From: CAZUDO01 sp964618895
GTDB taxonomy: Bacteria > Desulfobacterota > Binatia > DP-6
NCBI GenBank assembly: GCA_964618895.1
Contig: CAZUDO010000041.1
Location: 1-64,000, forward strand
DNA: 64,000 nt
Direction: 5' to 3'
The translations under genes were made by a program, and so were the position numbers. The notes below the pieces were generated by a model that did not search any database, was not told the DNA's origin, and saw nothing but the letters and a program-made list of their open reading frames with translations. Numbering within the stretch: position 1 is the stretch's first letter; each line of letters opens with the position of its first letter. This document shows, piece by piece, positions 15,521 through 24,081 of the stretch.

Positions 15521-16092
15521 GCCTGGCCTCGACCACCGACGGCGCGTGGGTCGGGCGCGCGCTCGCGTGCCTGGACGAGATCCTCGTCGACCACGCCCAC
15601 TGCGAGAAGAAGGCCGCGTCGAGCGCGCTCCGCCTGGTATTCACCTACGCCGACCGGCCGGCGCTCCTGGCGCCGCTCGCCGAGCTGGCGCGCGAGGAGC
15701 TGGCGCATTTCCAGGTGGTGCTGGCGGCCCTCACCGCGCGCGGCATTGCGTTCGGGCATCAGGTGCCGGGGCCGTACGCGGGCGCACTCCTGCACATCGT
15801 CCGCCGCGCCGAGCCCGAGCGACTCCTCGACACGCTCCTCTGCATGGCGTGCATCGAAGCGCGGAGCTGCGAGCGCATGACGCTGCTCGCCGACGCGCTC
15901 GACGATGCCGCGCTGGCCGACGTGTACCGCAGCCTCCTTGCCAGCGAGGCCCGCCACCATCGCACGTACGTCGACCTGGCCGGTACGCTCGCGCCGGTCG
16001 CGATCGTGCACGGCCGCCTGGCCGAGATCGCCCGCCACGAGGCGGCCGTGCTGGCGGCCGGCCCGGCCGTGGCACGCCTCCACGGAAGTTGA
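15514..16092 (+). CDS. miaE: tRNA-(ms2io6A)-hydroxylase-like diiron protein
   Basis: A 192-residue ferritin-like diiron protein. MiaE hydroxylates the isopentenyl side chain at tRNA position 37 (ms2i6A to ms2io6A). The ligand pattern is clear: E31 in HCEKKAASSALRLVF, E62 and H65 in REELAHFQ, a Glu in CIEARSCERM, and Glu/His in LASEARHHRTY. Length fits the family. It overlaps the SpoU methyltransferase by seven bases. No miaA or miaB is in the window, so the substrate pathway must be elsewhere. The family includes homologues of unproven activity, so the name is assigned by motif. Confidence 0.85.
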   Translation: MLSLASTTDGAWVGRALACLDEILVDHAHCEKKAASSALRLVFTYADRPALLAPLAELAREELAHFQVVLAALTARGIAFGHQVPGPYAGALLHIVRRAEPERLLDTLLCMACIEARSCERMTLLADALDDAALADVYRSLLASEARHHRTYVDLAGTLAPVAIVHGRLAEIARHEAAVLAAGPAVARLHGS

Positions 16093-16152
16093 AGGGTCCC
16101 GTATGCAGCCCGGTGCGATCCGCGCTATAGGGACGCCAGGAGTGCTCCCGTC

Positions 16153-17997
16153 ATGACTGTTGCCCGCAAGTCCGTCCCGTCGCGTTTGCCTGCCCAGGCG
16201 CCGGCCCATCCGCTCGCCGGCAGTACCATGAACGGCGCCGACATGATCATGCAGGTGCTCGCCGACGAGGGGGTGGACACCATCTTCGGCTACAGCGGCG
16301 GCGCGATCCTCCCCACCTACGACGCGGTCTTCCGCTACAACGAGAGCCACGACCAGGATATCCGGCTGATCGTGCCCGCCACCGAACAGGGCGCCGGCTT
16401 CATGGCGGCCGGCTACTCGCGCTCGAGCGGCCGGGTCGGCGTCTCGCTGGTCACCTCGGGTCCCGGCGCCACCAACTCCGTCACGCCGGTGCGCGACTGC
16501 CAGGCGGACAGCATCCCGATGGTCCTGATCACTGGTCAGGTGCCGCGCGCGGCCGTGGGTACCGACGCGTTCCAGGAAGCGCCCGTGTTCAACATCATGG
16601 CGTCGTGTGCCAAGCACGTCTTCCTGGTCACCGACGAGACCAAGGTCGAAGCCGCCATGCGGACGGCGTTCCACATCGCCCGCAGTGGCCGCCCGGGGCC
16701 CGTGGTGGTGGACATCCCGCGCGACGTGCAGCTCGCCAAGGGCACCTTCCGCGGCGGGGGCCTGCTGCACATGCGCGGTTACCAGGAGCGGTTGGAAGCG
16801 CTCGAGACCGCCACGCTGGCGCCCGCCGACGCCGAGGCCTTCTTCAATCTCCTGGCACGCGCCGAGCGTCCGCTCATCTACGCCGGCGGCGGGGTCATCA
16901 ACGGCAACGCCGCCACCGAGCTGCGCATGTTCGCCAAGCGGTACGGTATCCCGGTGGTCACCACGTTGATGGGCATCGGCACGATCGACACCACCAGCGA
17001 CCTGTCGCTCCGCATGCTCGGCATGCACGGCACCGCGTACGCCAACTACGCGGTCGAGGACTGCGACTTCCTGTTCGCCGTCGGCTCGCGCTTCGACGAC
17101 CGGGTGGCGGGCAAGGTGAAGGAGTTCGCGTCCAACGCGAAGATCGCCCACCTCGATGTCGACGCGTCCGAGATCGGCAAGGTGAAGTCCGTCGATTGGG
17201 CGCACGTATCGGACGCCAAGAAGGGCCTGGCCCAGCTGCTCGAGGCGGGCACGGGCCTGAAGAAGGACTTCAGCCGCTGGCGCGCCTACGTGCAGGAGCT
17301 CAAGAAGCGCCACCCGCTCAGCTACGACCGCGAGTCGCCGCTCATCCAGGTCGAATACGTTCTCGAGCAGTTGAACACCATCACGGGCGGCAAGGCCATC
17401 GTTTCCACCGGCGTCGGCCAGCACCAGATGTGGGCCGCGCAGTACATGGACTTCATCGACGCGCGTACCTTCCTCACCTCGGGCAGCATGGGCACCATGG
17501 GGTTCGGCCTCCCGGCCGCCATCGGCGCGCAGGTGGCCAACCCGGGCGCGCTCGTCATCGACATCGACGGCGACGGCTCGATCCGCATGAACTACGGCGA
17601 GCTCGAGACCCTCACCACCTACGACATCCCGGTGAAGGTCCTGCTGCTGAACAACCTGGGCGACGGCATGGTCCGGCAGTGGCAGGCCCTGTTCTACTCG
17701 AACCGCTACTCGGGCTCCGACAAGGCGCTCCACAAGAAGGACTTCGTGAAAGCGGTCGAGGCCGACGGCTTCGGCTTCGCGCGCCGGGTCACCGCCATCC
17801 CGGAAGTCCGGCCGCAGCTCGAGCAGTTCGTCGCCTTCCCGGGCCCGGCGTTCCTGGAAGTGATGGTCGACCAGTCGGCGCACGTCTATCCGATGGTCGC
17901 CCCGGGCATGGGCTACAAGGACATGATCACCGGCAAGTGGATTCCCGGCCGCGACCAGGGCCCCAAGGGCGGCGACGAGCCGACCGGATACTTCTGA
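16153..17997 (+). CDS. ilvB: Acetolactate synthase large subunit (ThDP-dependent)
   Basis: A 614-residue ThDP enzyme condensing two pyruvates (or pyruvate with 2-oxobutyrate) for branched-chain amino acid synthesis. E78 of PATEQGAGFMAAGYS is the cofactor-activating Glu; the usual preceding His is Thr here. The FAD/beta-domain has GSRFDDRVAGK. The ThDP/Mg motif is GDGSIRMNYGELETLTTYDI and ends with LLLNN. DGMVRQWQALFY follows. It differs from Escherichia-type enzymes in these variant residues and in carrying no neighbouring ilvN. Glyoxylate carboligase is a possible alternative, but the MVRQWQ block favours IlvB. An N-terminal extension of 25 residues precedes a second ATG. AGGAG precedes the start. 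Confidence 0.85.
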   Translation: MTVARKSVPSRLPAQAPAHPLAGSTMNGADMIMQVLADEGVDTIFGYSGGAILPTYDAVFRYNESHDQDIRLIVPATEQGAGFMAAGYSRSSGRVGVSLVTSGPGATNSVTPVRDCQADSIPMVLITGQVPRAAVGTDAFQEAPVFNIMASCAKHVFLVTDETKVEAAMRTAFHIARSGRPGPVVVDIPRDVQLAKGTFRGGGLLHMRGYQERLEALETATLAPADAEAFFNLLARAERPLIYAGGGVINGNAATELRMFAKRYGIPVVTTLMGIGTIDTTSDLSLRMLGMHGTAYANYAVEDCDFLFAVGSRFDDRVAGKVKEFASNAKIAHLDVDASEIGKVKSVDWAHVSDAKKGLAQLLEAGTGLKKDFSRWRAYVQELKKRHPLSYDRESPLIQVEYVLEQLNTITGGKAIVSTGVGQHQMWAAQYMDFIDARTFLTSGSMGTMGFGLPAAIGAQVANPGALVIDIDGDGSIRMNYGELETLTTYDIPVKVLLLNNLGDGMVRQWQALFYSNRYSGSDKALHKKDFVKAVEADGFGFARRVTAIPEVRPQLEQFVAFPGPAFLEVMVDQSAHVYPMVAPGMGYKDMITGKWIPGRDQGPKGGDEPTGYF

Positions 17998-17998
17998 G

Positions 17999-19078
17999 CT
18001 ACGACGCGCCCACCGGCAGCCCGGGGATGCCGACACGCTGGATGCGCATCGCGTTGGTCCCGTCCTCGTAACGCGGCAGCCGCCCTTCGTTCCGCCACAG
18101 GCGATACGCGAGCGCGCCCGAGAGCACGCGGATCGGGTAGTCGCGCGGCAGGTTCTGCAGGTAGGGCTGGATGGTGACGAAGTCGCGCGCCCCGTACTGT
18201 TCCATGATCGAACGCAGACCGCCGTTCCGCGGGCCGATGTTGTAGGCGAGCAGGGCGAGGAACGGGTCGCCGTGCATCTGGTCCAGGTAGAGGCGGAGGG
18301 TGGCGGCGGCGAGGAAGGCGTTGTGGCGCTGGTTCAGCGGGTCGAGGTGCTCGACGCCGAGCCGGCGCCGCACCTCGGTCACCGCCCCGGTCGGCGGCGA
18401 CGTGATCTGGAAGAGGCCGCGCCCGCCGTCCGCGCTGTCGCGCGGGTAGAAGGACGACTCCGCCGAGCCGACGCCCATCATGACCTCCACGTCGACCCCG
18501 AACGCGTCGGCGGCCTCCTTCACGGTCGCCTCGTAGACGCGGGCGCGCTCGAGAATGCGCTCGAGCCCGGCCAGGTCGGCGCGGCGATAGGCGGCGAACA
18601 CCTGGTGCGCGATCGTCTGGCGATGCGCCTCTCCCGGCCCGCCGATCACGGTCCGGAGGCTCGCCACCGCCTGCTGGAACCCCGGGCGGGTGGTGCCGGC
18701 GATGGCGATCAGGGCCAGACCGCCGGCCACGACGGCGGGCGAGGGTGTGCCCCGGCGAATGAGCCAGGCCCGCGCTGCGGCCCAACCCCGGAGGGCCGCG
18801 GCCGCGACCAGCCCGAGCGCCAGGACACCCCCCGCGAACGGCAGCAGGCTCGACCACAGGTTGGCGCCCGTCAGGTGTGCCGCCAGCTGGCCGAGTCCGG
18901 CCAGCACGCCGATCAGGCCGACGGCGAGCAGCGCGGCGACCTCGAGGCCGAGCCGCCGCCACTCGTCGCTGGCGCCGCGTCGGCCCCGCCGGCGCCCGCG
19001 CCGTCCCTTCGCCCTCGCTGCCACCGCGCCGTCCCGCCCTTCGCGCCCCTCAGTAGCGTGCGCCGGGCGGCGTGCCAA
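17999..19078 (-). CDS. Membrane-anchored lytic transglycosylase (SLT domain)
   Basis: A 359-residue protein. The basic N-terminus is followed by three predicted membrane helices (about 40-70, 78-100 and 115-135). The SLT lysozyme-like domain follows from about 195: catalytic Glu in GVGSAESSFYPRDSA, GRGLFQIT, and LLAYNIGPRNGGL. It would cleave the MurNAc-GlcNAc bond of peptidoglycan from the periplasmic side. Having several membrane helices rather than a lipoprotein anchor is unusual. Its stop is one base from the convergent ilvB stop. The upstream gene (19095-19553) lies 16 bases away on the same strand and may be co-transcribed. Confidence 0.85.
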   Translation of the reverse strand: MARRPAHATEGREGRDGAVAARAKGRRGRRRGRRGASDEWRRLGLEVAALLAVGLIGVLAGLGQLAAHLTGANLWSSLLPFAGGVLALGLVAAAALRGWAAARAWLIRRGTPSPAVVAGGLALIAIAGTTRPGFQQAVASLRTVIGGPGEAHRQTIAHQVFAAYRRADLAGLERILERARVYEATVKEAADAFGVDVEVMMGVGSAESSFYPRDSADGGRGLFQITSPPTGAVTEVRRRLGVEHLDPLNQRHNAFLAAATLRLYLDQMHGDPFLALLAYNIGPRNGGLRSIMEQYGARDFVTIQPYLQNLPRDYPIRVLSGALAYRLWRNEGRLPRYEDGTNAMRIQRVGIPGLPVGAS

Positions 19079-19094
19079 GGGGCAGGGAACGGAT

Positions 19095-19553
19095 TCAGGG
19101 GGGCGGGATGCGCAGCGAGAGCTTGCGGTAGTAGTTGATGCTCTGCGTGCTGCCGCAGCCGTCCCGGCGGCCGATCATCACGTACGGGGTCTCCTTGCTG
19201 TCGGAGGCGCCGCACGAGTAGCCGACCCCCGGCGTCTCGCCCTCGCTCACCAGCCGCGCTTCGTTCAAGCGCTGATGCGCCCGCCCGATCTGCCAGTCGA
19301 GCTGGTCCAGCTTGCGTTCGACGCTGGCGACCCGGCGGATGTCGGCGCCGTCGCCCTCGTCTTGCCGGGCGGCCACTGGCTTCAGCGTGGCGGTCTCGCG
19401 CAGTCCACGCTCCAGCACGGACACGCGCCCCGCCAGCGAGCCGTCCTCCACGGTCCGGAGCACGCGCTCCTCCACGAACGGCAAGCAGGCGACCATCATG
19501 GCGAACGCCACCAGGATGCCGCCGATGAACGTGAGTGCAGGTCGGTCCTTCAT
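19095..19553 (-). CDS. Membrane-anchored coiled-coil protein of unknown function
   Basis: A 152-residue protein with one N-terminal membrane helix (ALTFIGGILVAFAMMVACLPFV), a coiled-coil-prone middle (GRVSVLERGLRE, VASVERKLDQLDWQIGRAHQ), and a short Cys-containing C-terminal region (GVGYSCGASDSKETPY, GRRDGCGSTQSINYYRKLSL). No family is recognised. It lies 16 bases upstream of the membrane-bound lytic transglycosylase, so a cell-wall role is possible but only by context. Confidence 0.6.
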   Translation of the reverse strand: MKDRPALTFIGGILVAFAMMVACLPFVEERVLRTVEDGSLAGRVSVLERGLRETATLKPVAARQDEGDGADIRRVASVERKLDQLDWQIGRAHQRLNEARLVSEGETPGVGYSCGASDSKETPYVMIGRRDGCGSTQSINYYRKLSLRIPPP

Positions 19554-19598
19554 GCCGCGAGTATCGGCCGGGTGCGTTCCTGACTTGAGCCGGTGCGC

Positions 19599-19731
19599 GG
19601 TGGGCGGGCGGGGGCTCTCCCTGCGCGAGTCGGGTGCCCCTGCGGTCCGGCTTCGGGCGGCGCGGCCTCGGGGTCACATGACAGTGGATCGCGCCCGACT
19701 TCGCGCAGGGAGAGCCCCCGCCCACCCACCG
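19599..19731 (+). repeat. Palindromic repeat element, family A copy 1
   Basis: An intergenic element of about 133 bp bounded by 37-38-bp inverted arms: left arm 19599-19634, right arm 19694-19731. The arms share GGGCGGGGGCTCTCCCTGCG with one mismatch and one indel. The core contains GTCCGGCTTCGGGC. The whole unit recurs in opposite orientation at 19799-19935. It resembles REP/BIME or a short non-autonomous palindromic element. No ORF is supported. Confidence 0.75.
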
Positions 19732-19798
19732 GGTCGCGGTTAGGACGGTCAGAACCGGGTCGAGCGGACGAACACGACGTCCCCGCCATGAACGCGCC

Positions 19799-19935
19799 CC
19801 GGGGGACGGGCGGGGGGCCCTCTCCGCGCGAAGTCGGGCGCGATCCATGACCATGCAATCCGGGGCCGCGGCGCCCGAAGCCGGACCGCAGGGGCACCCG
19901 ACTCGCGCGGGGAGGGCCCCCCGCCCGTCCCCCGC
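19799..19935 (-). repeat. Palindromic repeat element, family A copy 2 (inverted)
   Basis: Reverse-complement relative of 19599-19731. The inner 85 bp (GAGTCGGGTGCCCCTGCGGT through GATCGCGCCCGACTTCGCGC when read on minus) are nearly identical. The outer arms have drifted in parallel and remain complementary within the copy (GGGGGACGGGCGGGGGGCCC on both). Compensated divergence of the arms suggests selection for the hairpin, or copying of a palindromic unit. It ends two bases before the aldehyde dehydrogenase stop, so it may also act as a transcript end structure. Confidence 0.75.
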
Positions 19936-19937
19936 GG

Positions 19938-21428
19938 CTAGCGGCCGAACATCAGGCCCATCAGGCGTTCGAGCATCCGCGCGCGGCGGGCCGAGTACGG
20001 GAACCACGTGGGTTCGCGCTTGCGGCGGCGGGGTTCGGCGAGGATGGCCTGCGCGACGCAGAAGGCGCGCAGGCCTTCGGCGCCGCCGTGGCGTTGGCCG
20101 ATGCCGCTTTGTTTGACGCCGCCGAAGGGGAGGTCGGGGCAGCCGGCCGAGACCAGGCATTCGTTGACGCACGCCGAGCCGCTGTCGAGCTGGCGGGCGA
20201 CGGCGATGCCCAGGTCGGTGTCGCGGGTCCAGATGCTGGCGTTGAGGCCGTAGAGGCTCTGGTTGGCGAGGGTCACCGCCTCGGCAGCGTCGCGCACGGT
20301 CATGATCGGGATGACGGGGCCGAAGGTCTCCTCCTGCATGAGCAGCATGGTGTGGTCGACCCGGTCGAGGACCGTCGGCTCGAAGTAGACTCCCGGACCG
20401 TCGCCGTACCGGGCACCGCCGATCAGCACGCGCGCGCCGCGGGTGCGGGCGTCGGCCAGGTGACGCTCGACGGTCTCGACCTGGCGGGCGCTGGTGAACG
20501 GGCCCAGGTCGATGTCGACCCCGATGCCGTTCGGACCGACGCGGAGCTTCCGCACCTCCTCGACCACTTTGCGCGTGAACGCCTCGGCGACCGGCGCCTC
20601 GACGTAGACGCGCTCGACCGACATGCACACCTGGCCGGTCATCATGCAGCCTCCCCACGCCGCCGCCGCGGCGGCGCGGTCGAGGTCGGCGTCGGCGAGC
20701 ACGATCATGGGGTCCTTGCCCCCCAGCTCGAGCAGCACCGGCGTGAGCCGCCGGCTGGCGCGCTCCATCACCCGCCGCCCGGTCTCGGGCGAGCCGGTGA
20801 CGCACACCATGTCGACGTGGTCGACCAGTGCGGCGCCGGTGTCGCCCGCGCCGATGGCGACCTGCAAGAGGCCGGCCGGCAGCACGCGGTTCATCGCCTC
20901 GGCGGCGCGCTGGACGGCGAGCGGCGTCAGCTCGGACGGCTTGATCACCACCGCGTTGCCCGCCAGCAGCGCCGGGATGGCGTCGCCGAGGGCCAGATTG
21001 AGCGGCGCGTTCCACGGGCTGATGACGCCGACCACGCCCCGTGGCCGGTACGCCACCAGGGCGCGCTTGCCGAACAGCGGCCGTGCGCTCACCGTGCGGG
21101 TGCGCAGGAAGCGCGGCGCGCGGCGCGCCAGGTAGCCGAGCTCGAGGCAGGTGCCCATGAGCTCGCCCACCGTGTCCCAGCGCGCCTTGCCGGTCTCGCG
21201 GTCGAGCAGATCGAGGACGACGGCACGATCGCGGACCAGCTCCCGCCGTGCCCGCCGGAGTAGCTTGCAGCGGGCACGCGGACCGAGCGCGGCCCAGGCC
21301 GGTTGCGCGGCGCGTGCGCGCACGACCGCGGCGGCCACCGCGGTCGCGTCGTCCACCGGCAGGGCGGCGATCACGTCGCCGCGGGCCTTGTCGGTGACGG
21401 CGAGCGTGGGCGGAGCGGCGGTTGTCAT
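19938..21428 (-). CDS. Aldehyde dehydrogenase (NAD(P)-dependent)
   Basis: A 496-residue ALDH that oxidises an aldehyde to the acid. Visible residues: the cofactor-binding segment PWNAPLNLALGDAIPALLAG then NAVVIKPSE; catalytic Glu in LLELGGKDPMIVL; catalytic Cys in MMTGQVCMSVERVYVEA; and EETFGPVIPIM with PFGGVKQSGIGQ near the end. The length is normal, with a basic C-terminal tail (EPRRRKREP, ARRARMLERLMGL) that may associate with membrane, as in fatty-aldehyde dehydrogenases. It is a single gene on minus, with the palindromic repeats directly after its stop. The substrate is not readable. Confidence 0.88.
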   Translation of the reverse strand: MTTAAPPTLAVTDKARGDVIAALPVDDATAVAAAVVRARAAQPAWAALGPRARCKLLRRARRELVRDRAVVLDLLDRETGKARWDTVGELMGTCLELGYLARRAPRFLRTRTVSARPLFGKRALVAYRPRGVVGVISPWNAPLNLALGDAIPALLAGNAVVIKPSELTPLAVQRAAEAMNRVLPAGLLQVAIGAGDTGAALVDHVDMVCVTGSPETGRRVMERASRRLTPVLLELGGKDPMIVLADADLDRAAAAAAWGGCMMTGQVCMSVERVYVEAPVAEAFTRKVVEEVRKLRVGPNGIGVDIDLGPFTSARQVETVERHLADARTRGARVLIGGARYGDGPGVYFEPTVLDRVDHTMLLMQEETFGPVIPIMTVRDAAEAVTLANQSLYGLNASIWTRDTDLGIAVARQLDSGSACVNECLVSAGCPDLPFGGVKQSGIGQRHGGAEGLRAFCVAQAILAEPRRRKREPTWFPYSARRARMLERLMGLMFGR

Positions 21429-21510
21429 GCCGGCCCTGTAGACCAGCCCCGGGGGGGTAGTCGAGCGCGACCGACGGCGCTATAGGGTGACCGCAACGGA
21501 GGACCAACCT

Positions 21511-21720
21511 ATGGCGGAGAGCGTGTACAAGGTGATCGAGCTGGTGGGCACGAGCCCGGAGTCGTGGGAGAAGGCGGCCACCGCGGCCGTCCAGCGGGCC
21601 GGCAAGACGCTGCGCGACCTGCGCATCGCCGAGGTGACCCAGCTCGATATGCAGATGGAGGGCGGCAAAGTGCGGGCCTTCCGGGCCAAGGTGAAGGTGT
21701 CCTTCAAGTACGAGGGCTGA
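21511..21720 (+). CDS. Dodecin (flavin-binding dodecamer subunit)
   Basis: A 69-residue protein, MAESVYKVIELVGTSPESWE then KAATAAVQRAGKTLRDLRI. This is the complete dodecin fold, an antiparallel sheet wrapping one helix that assembles into a hollow 12-mer storing riboflavin or FMN. The C-terminus (KVRAFRAKVKVSFKYEG) fits. The ATG at 21511 is the family start; GGAGG lies upstream. The S1-domain gene begins 49 bases after its stop on the same strand, so they may share a transcript, with no obvious functional tie. Confidence 0.9.
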   Translation: MAESVYKVIELVGTSPESWEKAATAAVQRAGKTLRDLRIAEVTQLDMQMEGGKVRAFRAKVKVSFKYEG

Positions 21721-21769
21721 TCCGCTCCGGCACCGCCGCCGGGCGGGCGCCGCGGGCGCAGCAGACGGT

Positions 21770-23026
21770 GTGAGCGCAGACAAACCGCCAGACGAGCGAG
21801 CCGCGGAAGTTCCTCCACCGGCCGAAGAGGATTTCGCCACTCTGTTTGCCGCCAGCGAGGCGGCGACCAGCGCGCAACGCCGAGTCCGGGAGGGTGAGCG
21901 CGTGCAGGGGCGGGTGGTCGGCTTCGGCACCGACACCGTCTTCGTGGCCATCGGCGTCAAGACCGAGGCGGTGATCGGACTGGCCGAGTTTCGCGACCCC
22001 GAGACGGACGAGTTCACGCTCGCCGTCGGGGACACGATCGAGGCCACGGTCACGGACGACGGGCAGCGCTCGGGCACCGTCGTCCTGAAACGCACCCTCG
22101 GCCGCGGCGGGTACGTTCCGGGCGAGCTCGAGCAGGCGGCGGCGCACGGCATCGCCGTCGAGGGCCTGGTGACCGGCCAGAACAAGGGCGGCTACGATGT
22201 GCAGGTGGCCGGTGTGCGCGCCTTCTGCCCGGCATCGCAGATGGATGTGCGGCGCGCCGAGCCGGCCGACTACGTCGGCCAGCGCCTGCGCTTCCGCGTC
22301 ATGCGCGTCGAGGCGGGCGGGCGCAACGTGGTGCTGGCGCGGCGCCCCCTGCTCGAGGAAGAGGCGGCCGCCGCGGCGACGCGCACGCTTGCCACGCTGC
22401 GCGTGGGCGTCGTCGTGCAGGGCACGGTCACGTCGGTGCGCGACTTCGGCGCCTTCGTCGACGTAGGGGGCATCGAGGGGCTCGTGCACGTGAGCGAGCT
22501 CGGCCATGCGCGGGCGGCCCACCCGTCCGAGGTGCTCGCGGTCGGGCAGACGGTGCAGGCCCAGGTGGTGAAGCTCGAGCCCGGTCCCGCCGGTGGCCGC
22601 CCGCGCGTCGGCCTGTCGCTGCGGGCGCTGGCGCCGGACCCGTGGGCCAGCGTCGGCGAGCGCTTTCCGGTCGGGGCGCATGTCCGCGGGCGCGTGCGGC
22701 GGCTGGAGCAGTTCGGCGCCTTCGTCGAGCTGGCGCCCGGCATCGACGGGCTGGTGCACGTGTCGCGCCTCGCCGTCGACCGGCGCATCTCGCATCCCCG
22801 GCAGGTGGTGGCGATCGACGCCGAGGTCGACGTGACGGTGGTCAGCGTGGATGCCGACAAGCGGCGCATCGGGCTCTCCATGGTCGAGCGCGTACGGGCC
22901 ACGCGCCAGGCGGCCGAGGACGAGGAGCGCCGCGACACCGACGACGTGCTGGCCGCCCAGCAGGCGGCCAAGGCCTTCGGCACGCTGGCGGAGCTGCTGG
23001 CGTCGTCGAAGAAGCCGACGCGCTAG
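21770..23026 (+). CDS. RNA-binding protein with four S1 domains (RpsA-like)
   Basis: A 418-residue GTG-started protein with four S1 OB-fold repeats at about 42-110, 125-195, 210-285 and 300-375. Typical blocks are VVQGTVTSVRDFGAFVDVGG then IEGLVHVSEL, and VRGRVRRLEQFGAFVELAPG then IDGLVHVSRL. The second repeat is degenerate (GYDVQVAGVRAFCPASQM), as in the second domain of ribosomal protein S1. It is shorter than the six-domain S1 of Proteobacteria. It may serve as a four-domain S1 or be a paralogue. The acidic N-terminal tail and helical C-terminus lack motifs. Its last codons lie inside a 23-bp tandem duplication. Confidence 0.82.
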   Translation: MSADKPPDERAAEVPPPAEEDFATLFAASEAATSAQRRVREGERVQGRVVGFGTDTVFVAIGVKTEAVIGLAEFRDPETDEFTLAVGDTIEATVTDDGQRSGTVVLKRTLGRGGYVPGELEQAAAHGIAVEGLVTGQNKGGYDVQVAGVRAFCPASQMDVRRAEPADYVGQRLRFRVMRVEAGGRNVVLARRPLLEEEAAAAATRTLATLRVGVVVQGTVTSVRDFGAFVDVGGIEGLVHVSELGHARAAHPSEVLAVGQTVQAQVVKLEPGPAGGRPRVGLSLRALAPDPWASVGERFPVGAHVRGRVRRLEQFGAFVELAPGIDGLVHVSRLAVDRRISHPRQVVAIDAEVDVTVVSVDADKRRIGLSMVERVRATRQAAEDEERRDTDDVLAAQQAAKAFGTLAELLASSKKPTR

Positions 23027-23055
23027 CGGCCGGGAAGCCGACGCGCTAGCGGCCG
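23011..23055 (+). repeat. 23-bp tandem duplication over the S1-gene stop codon
   Basis: The segment AAGCCGACGCGCTAGCGGCC occurs at 23012-23031 and again at 23035-23054. The duplicated unit contains the last sense codons and the TAG, so the second copy lies in the 3' untranslated region. It looks like recent replication slippage with no change to the protein. An alternating GCGCTAGC palindrome lies in each unit. Confidence 0.85.
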
Positions 23056-23313
23056 CCCGATCGGGGGCCGCGGCGGGTGCCGGGCCGGTCGCCGCCCGGC
23101 CGTGCAAGAGTGGCCGGACGCCGTCATGCGGCCGGCAAGCGGGCGGTACACGGTTGCGCGCCCCCTGTGGCGAGGGGGCGTGCGAGCGCCCAGGCGCCCG
23201 CGGGGAGCGGGGTGGTGAGGATCGCCCAACCCGCCGGAATCCCGGACCCGACCCGCATGCCTCATGGCATCGGCGGGTGGCGGCGGCAGGAACCTTGCTC
23301 TGTCCGTCCCGTG

Positions 23314-24066
23314 ATGCGCAGGGCGGTCGTGTGGTCGGTGATCGGGGTGCTGGCGACGCTGAACGCGTGCGCCCTACGCAATCCGGGGCTGCGCGACGAG
23401 CCGCTCGACGTGATGGCAGTGCCCGCGCCGAAGGCGTCCACGTCGCTCGCCTGCATCCAGCATCCGGCGATCGACGCCTGGGAGCGGCGCCTGCGCTCGC
23501 GGGCCTACCGGGCCGACATGCGCGAGACGCTGCGGCGCGGGCAGGCCTACCTGCCGCGTCTGCGGCGTATCCTGCAGGAATCGGGGGTGCCGCCGAGCCT
23601 GGCGCTCCTGCCGGCGGTCGAGAGCAGTTTCCATCCCGACGCGCGCGGCAAACACGACGACCGCGGGCTCTGGCAGCTACAGGGCCCGACGGCGCGGCGC
23701 TTTGGCCTGGTGGTGACCGACGAGCGCGACGACCGCCTGCACCCCGATCATTCCACACGCGCGGCGGCCCGTTATCTCCGCCTGCTACACCAGCGCTTCC
23801 GCGACTGGCCGACGGCGCTGGCCGCCTACAACGCGGGCGAAAACCGCGTCACGCGGGTCCGTGCGCGCAAGCCGGGGGCCAACTTCTGGGAGCTGGCGGC
23901 GAGCGGGCATCTGCCCGCCACCAGCCGGGACTACGTGCCCCGCTTCCTCGCCGTCGTGCGCATGAGCGAAGGCGTGCACACCTGCCCGCGGCCGCAGCCG
24001 GCGCCGGCAAAGCGTCCCGCGCCGCCGGCGCGCCGCCGTTCGGTCATGGCGCTCCTCGACATGTAG
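23314..24066 (+). CDS. Lytic murein transglycosylase, lipoprotein (MltD-like)
   Basis: A 250-residue protein. A lipoprotein signal ends in the lipobox LNAC (MRRAVVWSVIGVLATLNAC). The SLT domain follows: YLPRLRRILQESGVPPSLAL and LPAVESSFHPDARGK with the catalytic Glu, then RGLWQLQGPTARRFGL, and TALAAYNAGENRV. This is the MltD arrangement without the C-terminal LysM repeats; a Pro/Arg-rich tail takes their place. It would act on peptidoglycan from the outer membrane. Upstream in-frame sequence is Arg/Pro-rich and lacks similarity, so the ATG at 23314 is used (a GTG directly precedes it). It is followed by a stem-loop and an ALDH gene. Confidence 0.88.
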   Translation: MRRAVVWSVIGVLATLNACALRNPGLRDEPLDVMAVPAPKASTSLACIQHPAIDAWERRLRSRAYRADMRETLRRGQAYLPRLRRILQESGVPPSLALLPAVESSFHPDARGKHDDRGLWQLQGPTARRFGLVVTDERDDRLHPDHSTRAAARYLRLLHQRFRDWPTALAAYNAGENRVTRVRARKPGANFWELAASGHLPATSRDYVPRFLAVVRMSEGVHTCPRPQPAPAKRPAPPARRRSVMALLDM

Positions 24067-24081
24067 GAGGCCTTGCGGCAC

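Noticed and set aside
15163..18036. 957-codon open frame antisense to spoU, miaE and ilvB
   Set aside because: His/Arg/Val-rich shadow of GC-rich genes; the plus strand has three clear enzymes with intact motifs.
19741..19798. Possible gene between the two palindromic units
   Set aside because: Fifty-eight bases with no start/ribosome site; no coding signal.
18913..22185. 1090-codon minus frame covering the palindromic repeats and the ALDH gene
   Set aside because: Out of frame with the ALDH motifs; only chance lack of stops in GC-rich DNA.
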